Assembly: GCF_038502225.1 (NCBI RefSeq) | Contig: NC_091368.1 | Location: 21,515,485-21,579,484, forward strand | Direction of reading: 5' to 3' | Source: Cherax quadricarinatus | Lineage: Eukaryota; Arthropoda; Malacostraca; Decapoda; Parastacidae | DNA length: 64,000 bases | Part shown: positions 57,001 through 64,000 of the stretch, one piece after another | Numbering within the stretch: the stretch's first letter is position 1 | How the letters are laid out: the number at the start of each line of letters is the position of its first letter | The notes under the pieces: model-generated | Told to the model about the DNA's origin: nothing | The model's input: the letters and a program-made list of their open reading frames with translations, nothing else | Databases searched by the model: none | Translations under genes and position numbers: made by a program

Positions 57001-58110
57001 GCCTAGGATAGTGTAGGATAGGCTTGGAAAGGGTCGGATAACCTAGGATAGTGTGGGATAGGATTGATTAGGATAGCCTAGGATAGGCTTGGATAGGGTC
57101 GGATAGTCTAGGAAATGTGGGATAGGATTGATTAGGATAGCCTAGGACAGTATATGATAGGCAAGGATAGGATAGCCTAGGATAATTTGGGAAGGGCTAG
57201 GATAGCCTATGATAGTGTGGGATAGGATAGAATAGGATAGCCTAGGGTAGTGTGGGATAGGCTAGGATAGGGTAGGGTAGCCTAGCATAGTGTGGGATAG
57301 GCTAAGATAGTGTGGGATAGGATAAGGTATTGTAGTATAGCCTAGGATAATGTGCGATAGGGTAAGGATAGCCTAGGATAGTGGGATAGTGTGGGATAGG
57401 CTAAGATATTGTAGGTTGGCCTAGGATGTGCTATAGGCTAGGATACGGTAGGATAGCCTAGGGTAGTGTGGGATAGGCTTGGATAGGTTAGGATTGCCTA
57501 GGATAGTGTGGGATCGGCTAGAATAGTGTAGGATACCCTAGGATAGTGTGTGTGATAGGCTCGGACAGGGTAGGATAGTGCAGGATAGGCTTGAATAGGG
57601 TCGGATGGCCTAGGATAGTGTGGGATAAGATTAGGATAGCTTAGGATAGTGAGAGGATAGGCTAGGATAGGATAGGATAGCCTAGGATTGTGTGGGATAG
57701 GCTAGGAAAGGGTAGGATAGCCCAGGATTCTGTGGGATAGGCTGGGATAGGGTAGGCTAGCCTAGAATAGTGTGGGATAGGCTAGGATAACCTTGGATAG
57801 TGTGATAGGCTAAGATAGTAGGATAGCCTAGGATGTGCGCTAGGATAGGGTAGAATAGCCTAGGGTAGTGTGGGATAGGCTTAGATAGGGTAGGATTGAC
57901 TAGGATAGTGTGGGATTGGCTAGAATAGTATAGGACACCCAAGGATAGTGTGAGGCTCGGACAGGGTAGGATAGCCTAGGATAGTGTAGGATAGCCTAGG
58001 ATAGTGTATGATAGGCTTAGGATAGCCCAGGATAGTGTGGGAAGGGCTAGAATAGCCTATGATAGTGTGAGATAGGCTAGGATACGGTACGACAGCCTAT
58101 TATAGTGTTA

Positions 58111-58351
58111 TCTGGAGTTTATCTGGAGAGAGTTCCGGGGGTCAACGCTCCCGCGGCCCGGTCTGTGACCAGGCCTCCTTAGGTCAGTGTCCCAGGATGC
58201 GACCCACACCAGTCGACTAACACCCAGGTACCCATTTTACTGATGGGGAACATAGACAACAGGTGGAAAGAAACACGTCCAATGTTTCTACTCTGGCTGG
58301 GAATCGAACCCAGGCCCTCACCGTGTGAAGCGAGAGCGTTAACCACCAGGC
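58111..58351 (-). mobile_element. tRNA-derived SINE with a LINE C tail
   Basis: On the minus strand the head (58351 to about 58285) resembles a tRNA: tggcctggtggttaacgctc (box A region), gcttcacac like the anticodon loop of tRNA-Val(CAC), and a perfect box B, GGTTCGATTCC (58300-58310). A unique body follows (58178-58285). The last 67 bp (58111-58177) are the family C LINE 3' end (cacagaccgggccgcggg ... ctctccagataaac). A shared 3' end is how tRNA SINEs borrow LINE enzymes. It is inserted in satellite; no target duplication can be defined. Confidence 0.88.
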
Positions 58352-59060
58352 CACCAGGCTTGGATAGGGTCGGATAGCCTAGGATAGTGTGGGATAGGAT
58401 AGGATAGCCTAGGGTAGTGTGGGATAGGATAGGATAGAATAGGATAGCCTAGGGTAGTGTGGGATAGGCTAGGATAGCCTAGAATAGTGTGAGATAGGCT
58501 AAGATAGCCTTGAATAGTGGGATAGGCTAGCATACTGTAGGATAGCCTAGGATATTGTGGGAAGGGCTAGGATAGCCTAGGGTAGTGTGGGACAGGCTTT
58601 GATAGGGTAAGATTGCGTAGGACAGTGTGGGATAGGCTAGGACAGGGTAGGATAGCCTAGGATAGTGTAGGATAGGATAGATTGGGATAGCCTAGGATAG
58701 TGTGGGATAGACTAGGATAGGGTAAGATAGGGTAGGATAGCCTAGGATAGTGTGGGATAGGATAGATTGGGATAGCCTAGGATAGTGTGGGATAGGATAG
58801 ATTGGGATAGCCTAGGATAGTGTGGGATAGGATAGATTGGGATAGCCTAGGATAGTGTGGGATAGGCTATGATAGGGTAGGATAGCCTAGGATAGTGTGG
58901 GATACGATAGATTGGGATAGCCTAGGATACTGTAGGATAGCCTAGGATAGTGGGACAGGGTAGGATAGGGTAGCCTAGAATAGTGTGCGATAGGCTTGGA
59001 TAGGCTGGGATAACCTAGTATAGTGTAGGATATGCTACATAGTGTAGGATAGGCTGGGAG

Positions 59061-59526
59061 ACGATATTGATGATATGTGCTAATCCAAGTCTATATTGTG
59101 ATATATGCCGGATATCATGGTGATACACTTACCAAGAATATTATATATTTCCATACCCATCATAATGTAATTCCTGAGCGTAAGAATACCTAGATGTTAT
59201 TTGTACACAACAACCAAATTCTGTAAATTCAACATTGTAATCTTTATAGAGAATAAACTTTGAATTTGGAAAGTTGTACTTCACATTTTCTGCCATCTGC
59301 TGCAATTCTTTCTCTCCTGCGCAATAATGATTACTATAATTTCTTCTCCCTCATCTTCTCATGTTTTCATTGTTGATCTTTGTTAAACCATCTTCCATCA
59401 ATTTTGTTTATTTGCATACTCCATAATCTGCATTTACAGTTTCCTATGTTGCCTCATATCTTGTTATTTCCACCTGGGCTTTCAGAATCATCGCAGAAAA
59501 ACTTTTCCTTCCTGTTGTCTTCGTAA
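59061..59526. other. Right flank of the satellite
   Basis: 59061-59130 is rich in gatat motifs and resembles the left flank in inverted form. 59212-59271 (attctgtaaattcaacattg ... ataaactttgaatttgg) is a plus-strand 3' end of the LINE D family. The rest is T/C-rich with no recognised gene. Confidence 0.65.
59212..59271 (+). mobile_element. LINE D family 3'-end fragment
   Basis: Compared on the opposite strand, it matches 14484-14550 of LINE D: ctgtaaa, acattgtaat, agagaataaactttgaattt. Only about 60 bp is present. Confidence 0.8.
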
Positions 59527-59558
<32 letters not shown>

Positions 59559-59721
59559 GGGTTTGACAAGGTTAAGGATCCCTAGCTTTATTGACAAGCT
59601 ATTTACAGGTTAAGGATTCCTAACTTTATTGGCAAGCTAAGAGCTGTTACCTACATCAGCTCATTTGAAAGCATTTTTATTGTTATGAGACATACAAGTA
59701 GGGAACAGGATGAAGTTGGAG

Positions 59722-60966
59722 TCATCTGTGGGCCAGCATTTTCATTTGATCAACTGACTTTATCGCGTTGACATCATTATGCTGTACGAATGAGTTCCAT
59801 ACTCGAGTCATCCTGGGTATATATGATCTCAGATGGAGTGAAGTTCTGGAGAAGGGTACAGCCAGAGTGAAGTTGCTGCTTTCTGCCCGTCTTGTGGCAT
59901 AAAAGCTTGTTTCACGCTGTCCTCGAAGTGGATCCAAGTGTGGTACTTTGACAATATTGGCCTTGTACATAACAGTAAGGCCACCCACATCCCTCCTATG
60001 TTGAAGGCTCTGCTGAAATGACAGATCTATCCAGGATGGGTCCAGGCGAGAGATGAGACGTCTTGCTCTGTTCTCTACTCTGTCAAGCGGTCGCAGATGA
60101 GAGGGGGGGCAGGCAAACCAAGAAAGTGGAGCATACTCAAGGTGCGAGCGTACTTGTGCCTCGTACAGAATCTTGCAACCCCTACTGTCAAGTAGATGCG
60201 AGATATGGCGAAGTGCTGTAAGCTTCCTGGCTGCCTCGTTTGCAAGATTTACAACATGGTTCTTCATGGTTAGTTTGGAGTCAAATTTCACCCCAAGGAT
60301 ATCAACTTCTCCAGGTGCCAACACCCTCCCATTCATCCTTACTACTGCACCAGCATTACCATCATGGTGCCTAGAGACGATCATCATTTGCGTTTTCTCA
60401 GGTGCAAATGTTACTTGCCATCTATTTCCCCAAGCTGATATAGCTCTCAGCTGGTGATTGATGTAGCTTAGAACAGCTGGCATTTCTTCTCTTGGATAAG
60501 TGAATGTCAGTGTGCAGTCGTCTGCATATACATGTGATTCTGGGATGAGATGAAGAAGGTCGTTTCATAACAATGGTCCCAGCACGCTTCCTTGTGGAAC
60601 ACTTGCCCCAATAGGATATCTCGCTGATTCCGTTCCATTGAGAACTACACTTAGAGATCTACCATGAAGGTAATCACTGAGGAGACATAGCGTAGAGCCT
60701 GCAATTCCCAGTGCTTGAAGTTTTGCTAAGAGGCCCTGGTGCCACACCCGGTCGAAAGCGCCAGCAATGTCCAGTGCTATCACACAGCTGACTTTGGATT
60801 CATCCAGTGACTGGTGCCACTTAGTGGAGAGGTTTAACAACAGATCAGCAGCAGAGTAACCTTTCCTGAAGCCATATTGACGATCACAAAGTAGTGAGTG
60901 ATAGTCAAAAAACTCTGTCATTTGTCTTGAGATTATTGTCTCAAGGATCTTACCAGTGACAAGCAC
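59722..60966 (-). pseudogene. LINE E reverse transcriptase, main part
   Basis: From the right, the frame reads TGKILETIISRQMTEF, QYGFRKGYSAADLLL, ALDIAGAFDRVWH and VPQGSVLGPLL. A TGA stop at 60565-60567 interrupts it. In the same frame an intact YADD follows at 60518-60529, then the 253-residue stretch to 59722 with FAPEKTQMMIVS, VDILGVKFDSKL, HLEYAPLSWF and RMTRVWNSF. One stop and a short deletion between GPLL and the ND-LL segment are the only defects visible in this part. The first residues up to 60960 come from the nested tail. Confidence 0.87.
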
Positions 60967-61131
60967 CTAAAGTCAGTTCCTGATCAGCCGGGCTCTGGCT
61001 CGTACGTTGGTTTGCGTGCAGCCAGCAGCAACAGCCTGGTTGATCAGGCTCTGATCCACCAGGAGGCCTGGTCACAGACCGGGCCGCGGGGGCGTTGACC
61101 CCCGGAACTCTCTCCAGGTAAACTCCAGGTA
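60960..61131 (+). mobile_element. Family C LINE tail nested in LINE E
   Basis: A 172-bp 5'-truncated tail (caagcacctaaagtcagttc ... ctccaggta). It sits between agtga at 60955-60959 and agtga at 61132-61136, a likely 5-bp target duplication. It splits the reverse transcriptase of LINE E between NYRPVS and TGKILE, so it came later. Confidence 0.88.
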
Positions 61132-61162
61132 AGTGATTGACAGGAGTGACACTGGCCTGTAG

Positions 61163-61999
61163 TTACTGATTTCTGCTCTGCTCTTCTTTTTGTGAACAGG
61201 GACTACATTTGCCTCTTTCCAGAGAGGGCCATTTACACTGTACTAGGCAGTGCTGAAAGATGCGAGTTAGAGGTGTTGCTAGCTGGTCTGCACATCTTCT
61301 CAGCAATCTTGGGCTCAACTTGTCTGGGCCCACAGCCTTTTCTTGGTCAAGCGATTTAAGAAGGAAATGCACCTCCTCCTGCCTTATTGTCACCACTGAC
61401 AGTTTTGACTCAGTTCTTGCAGCTAGCCAAGGAGGGTCCCTTGCTGGATCAGGAACTTGCATTTTGGTAGCAACGTGTTCAGCAAAGAGGTCGGCCTTCT
61501 CTTGACTACTAGTAGAGGTGGTCCTATCTTGTCGATTTAGAGGTGGAATGAGTTCATCAGGCAGATAACCTTGTCTGTCCTTGACCAGGGACCACCAGGT
61601 TTTGGAGCCTACCCTACCTGATGCTAGCTTTCTTTTAGTGTCCACCTCCCATTTAGCAATGGCCCACTTTTGAACGTCACTCATATGTCTACAGGCTTGC
61701 CTGTGCAAGTTCCTGTTATAGGTGGTAGGATGTCTCTTATACCTTCGCCATGCTTTGTGCTTAGCAGTAGCAGCCTCTCTACAACGAAAGCCAAAACAAG
61801 GCTGATCCGTAGGCTTCGTCACATATTGCCGGTGAGGAATGTGTTCTTGTTGTAGATTAAGGATGTGTCCAGTGAAGGCTTTCACTTGGTTGTCAACATC
61901 CCCTTGGAGAAGAGCATTCCAATTGGTGGTGGCAAGCTCAGAGCAAAGGGCTGGCCAATTACCTTTCCCATAGCCAGGTTGTGCGTGTGGACTCCTCAC
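61163..61999 (-). pseudogene. LINE E linker and start of reverse transcriptase
   Basis: The frame has the linker (CREAATAKHKAWRRYKRHPT, SKTWWSLVKDRQG) and the first polymerase motifs (SLDQEKAVGPDKLSPRLLRR, LATPLTRIFQHCL). Its end is frameshifted: the neighbouring frame gives the NYRPVS motif at about 61140-61185. A break near 62040 separates it from the endonuclease, where SDHKTVF marks the Asp-His motif. Confidence 0.82.
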
Positions 62000-62046
62000 C
62001 TCACTGTTGGGATCTTAAGTGTCGTAAAAACAGTCTTGTGGTCAGA

Positions 62047-62655
62047 CTATCCAACATAGCCGAGGGGTTGACAAGTGACTATGCCTTGTGCCAGATCACT
62101 CACTACTGGGTCAAGGGAGGAGCCAGAGATGTGAGTAGGGAAATCAAAGTTTCTCATGTCAAACACTGAAAGAAGGTCATCAAAGTCCCTCTGTATAAGG
62201 TGCTGGTTGAGGTCACCAACAATTATGATATGTTGACAGTTGTGTTGTAGCAGAAGGGAGTCAACATTTTCCATTAGGAAGTTGATGGGATCTGCATGTT
62301 GCCACTGAGGTCTGTACATTGCACATGCTAGTACAGAGGTACTAGTGTTTATGCAGAGCTTGAAGAACATCATTTCAAGATGTGTAGGGGTGGCAACATC
62401 AATGTGCTGGGCATGAACACTTTTAGAGAAGCACACAGCAACACCTCCTCCTTGCCCTTGCCTGTCTCTTCTCATCCATGAGGTGTAGCCAGCAATTCTT
62501 GCAAAATTTTCTGGAGTCCTATCATCCAAAAATGTTTCAACAACAGCTATCATGTTGGGACGTCGAGTGTTCACAAAACTGTGTGTGAGCTCTCCAACAT
62601 TAGTAATGAAACCTCTAATGTTGGCCGACAGGATGCTGATAGACTGGCACCTCAT
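62047..62655 (-). pseudogene. LINE E endonuclease
   Basis: The ATG at 62655 starts MRCQSISILSANIRGF. Motifs follow: MIAVVETFL with the catalytic Glu, GQGGGVAVCF, SVLACAMYRPQ, IIIVGDLNQH and SSLDPVVSDL. This is a nearly full APE endonuclease. The start overlaps the stop of the CCHC ORF by ATGA, so translation may be coupled. The frame ends at 62047, just before the last Asp-His motif, through a stop and shift. Confidence 0.87.
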
Positions 62656-63131
62656 GATGTGGTCAGCATGTAAGGTGCCTGCCCTTGAGAGAGGTAGGGT
62701 ACTGAGGCAGCTGCAGGGATGTAGGTCTGTGGTCTTGTATAAGGCACAATACCACCTGCTGGGCTGGGATAGGAGTAGCTGAGTGGGTGACGTGTGAAAG
62801 TGTTCACCAATTCAGAGATCCTGCTGGTTTGTTCTGAGAACAGGTCTCTAAACAGGTGGTCCTGTCTGTCAAGTTCCTTTTTCTTCCGACACTGGTCCTC
62901 CTGATGTCCTTTCTTGTAGCAGTAATTACACCTGGTATCTCGCAGGCAGTTGCTGGCAGTGTGCCCCTTCTGGTGACAGCGAGAGCACAGCCTAGGTGCC
63001 TGGGAGGGTGGACTATGATTTGTTGCACCTCCTGTGTTTTGCAGATTTGTCCTCAGGTTCTGCCGCTGGAACTGTGTTAGTGGAGGGTGAGACAACTGTA
63101 GATGTCTTCCTCCTCCACGTCCTCTGCCCAC
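62652..63131 (-). CDS. LINE E ORF1, two CCHC zinc knuckles
   Basis: The frame of 159 residues has a Gly/Arg-rich start (MGRGRGGGRH), then CSRCHQKGHTASNC and CNYCYKKGHQEDQC, both perfect C-x2-C-x4-H-x4-C knuckles, followed by a KKKELDRQ basic stretch and a Tyr/Pro-rich end. It would bind the LINE RNA. It is shorter than usual for LINE ORF1 proteins, and the true N-terminus is probably lost. It ends in TGA at 62652-62654, overlapping the next ATG. Confidence 0.8.
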   Translation of the reverse strand: MGRGRGGGRHLQLSHPPLTQFQRQNLRTNLQNTGGATNHSPPSQAPRLCSRCHQKGHTASNCLRDTRCNYCYKKGHQEDQCRKKKELDRQDHLFRDLFSEQTSRISELVNTFTRHPLSYSYPSPAGGIVPYTRPQTYIPAAASVPYLSQGQAPYMLTTS

Positions 63132-63295
63132 AATACTTAAGATTCTTATTCAGTCTTTTATATTCTCTTTCAGTCCTTTCTTCTTTTGCGATCATCTTTT
63201 TCTTCTATCTCTTGCTTTCTGCTTTGCTTTCCTTAGTTTTCCTTGTCCATTTACCTCTTAAATCCAACGATTATTGGGTTGAAATGATGACACGT
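63132..63295. other. Spacer between two LINEs
   Basis: T/C-rich sequence without a recognised feature. It may contain the 5' flank of LINE E. Confidence 0.4.
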
Positions 63296-64000
63296 ATATT
63301 TTGTGTGTACTTACCTATTTGTGGTTACAGGGATCGATTCATAGCTCCTGGCCCCTCCTCTTCACTGCTCGCCACTAGATCCACTCTCCCCCTGCTCCAT
63401 GAACTTTATTATACCTCTTAAAGCTATTTCTTGACAACTCTATGGCTGAAGAAATACTTTCCAATATCTCTGCGACTTATCTGAGTCTTCAACTTCCAAT
63501 TGTGACCCCTTTTTGCTATGTCCCATCTTTGGATCATCCTGTCTCTGACCACCTTGTCGATTCTTGTCAGTATTTTATATGTCGTTATCATGTCCCAACT
63601 GTCCTCTAGTGTCGTCAAGTCGAGTTCTCTTAACCTCTCCTTAGCTCCAGGATTAGTCTCGTTGCACACCTTTGCACTTTCTCTAGTTTCCTGACGTGCT
63701 TGGCCAGGCGAGGATTCCAAACTGGAGCTGCATACTCGAATATTGGCATGATGTACACGGTGTACAGATTTTGGAACGATTCCTGACTGAGAAGTCATTA
63801 TGCTATTCTTTGGTTTGCTAACCACCCATATGTTGCAGCAGTTATGTGGTTGATGTGCATCTCATGAAATATGCTCAGTATTATACACACTCCAAGATTC
63901 TTTTCCCTGAGTGAGATTTGTAATCTTTGGCCCCCTAGACTGTACTCTGTGGTCTTCTTTGCCCATCCCTGATCTTTATGACTTTGCACTTAGTGGGGTT
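63296..64000 (-). mobile_element. LINE 3' part at the window edge (CR1-like)
   Basis: On the minus strand, two frames (63989-63798 and 63825-63424) give the end of a reverse transcriptase: AKKTTEYSLGGQRLQISLRE, KNLGVCI, INHITAATYGWLANQRIA, then ERLRELDLTTLEDSW, DMITTYKILTRIDKV and SRRDIGKYFFSHRVV. The final block resembles the C-terminus of LINE A (DMIEVYK, RKDIGKHWFGNRVV) but is clearly a different family. A 3' untranslated region follows to about 63296. The upstream part lies outside the window. Confidence 0.82.

Larger units (their letters stand above)
27881..59060. repeat. 31-kb satellite array of 10-bp units
   Basis: Nearly the whole stretch is made of 10-bp units of the form CTATCC followed by TAGG, TAGC, CACA, CAGC or TACC (or their complements). 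Units combine into 30-bp and 40-bp higher-order repeats, and these into longer duplicated blocks of 0.2-1.3 kb. The C-rich strand is on top from 27881 to about 48010, apart from short reversed blocks near 38.9-39.5 kb and 40.1-40.4 kb. From about 48030 to 59060 the G-rich strand is on top. Scattered open frames follow the 30-bp period (ten-residue repeats such as SLSHTILGYP) and are not genes. Single-copy insertions are listed separately. Confidence 0.97.
48011..59060 (-). repeat. Satellite subregion in reversed orientation
   Basis: The units read GGATAG plus CCTA, GCTA, GGTA or TGTG on top. Up to about 54 kb the rare variants occur in the mirror order of those in 40.4-46 kb. Internal duplications include 54898-55070 again at 55667-55830, 55316-55400 again at 55526-55610, and 56300-56570 again at about 57300-57545. 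A MITE-like element and a SINE interrupt it. Confidence 0.9.
59527..63131 (-). mobile_element. Family E LINE with poly(A) tail
   Basis: On the minus strand the order is a CCHC ORF1, an APE endonuclease, a reverse transcriptase and a 27-base A tail (59527-59553). It is 3.6 kb long, including a 172-bp family C tail nested at 60960-61131. The poly(A) tail and CCHC ORF1 point to a jockey-like group, but a tree is needed. Its upstream limit near 63131 is uncertain: ORF1 looks short, so the copy is probably 5'-truncated. Confidence 0.87.

Noticed and set aside
58285..58351. A functional tRNA-Val gene on the minus strand
   Set aside because: Only box A, loop and box B are tRNA-like. The anticodon loop is one base too long by my folding, and the sequence runs on into a SINE body and LINE tail.
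27881..59060. Open frames of 60-85 codons with ten-residue repeats such as SLSHTILGYP
   Set aside because: They follow from the 30-bp period of the satellite, occur in several frames and on both strands, and have no promoter, splice or codon signal.
27881..59060. Telomere or interstitial telomeric repeat
   Set aside because: Arthropod telomeres are usually TTAGG/CCTAA runs. The array has CCTAGG and CCTAGC within 10-bp units but no runs of CCTAA.
59276..59526. Possible exon or RNA gene between satellite and LINE E
   Set aside because: No open frame, splice pair or RNA box could be supported; only T/C-rich sequence is visible.

Overview
This is eukaryotic DNA, most likely from an arthropod and probably a decapod crustacean. 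That placement is an inference from the repeat families and gene structure; no marker gene fixes the species. There are no bacterial operons, phage genes or CRISPR arrays. The window holds one recognisable host gene, a dense set of nested retrotransposons, and one very large satellite array.

Host gene (minus strand): the C-terminal part of an alkaline phosphatase. Three exons are visible, with matching splice phases and consensus splice sites: 26828-26928 (possibly starting at 26962), 20719-20842 and the terminal coding exon 5640-5917. Together they encode the end of the domain, including the His-Gly-Gly-Glu-Asp metal-site motif. The introns between them are filled with mobile elements. Upstream exons are not found; they must lie beyond the satellite or outside the window.

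Region by region. 1-3952: a decayed CR1-like LINE (family A) with an SGNH-esterase ORF1, next to an inverted fragment of its own family. 4468-4624: a short LINE-derived element, and 4827-4873 a 47-bp insertion of a LINE 3' tail. 6538-12970: a complete LINE (family B, I-like, with RNase H) bounded by an 11-bp target-site duplication and sitting in the last alkaline phosphatase intron. 13575-18095: the 3' part of a family C LINE, split by a short element and by a 3.4-kb minus-strand LINE (family D). 18690-20560: another family A copy with a family C tail inside it. 21089-25748: a BEL/Pao-type LTR retrotransposon with 1.18-kb near-identical LTRs, a tRNA-Tyr-like primer site, gag and the start of pol only. 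27881-59060: about 31 kb of satellite built from 10-bp units, with several strand reversals; the block from about 40.4 kb to 54 kb is a large imperfect inverted repeat. Inside the array are a family C LINE fragment, a MITE-like element with 19-bp inverted termini, and a tRNA-derived SINE whose 3' end is the family C LINE tail. 59527-63131: a poly(A)-tailed minus-strand LINE (family E) with CCHC ORF1, endonuclease and reverse transcriptase, interrupted by a family C tail. 63296-64000: the end of one more LINE.

How the pieces relate: almost all non-satellite DNA is the product of target-primed reverse transcription. Families B and C appear to have given rise to short non-autonomous partners (short elements sharing both ends of B; a SINE sharing the tail of C). 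Every LINE here carries frameshifts, stops or lost catalytic residues, so none looks autonomous. All family names are local labels for this window.
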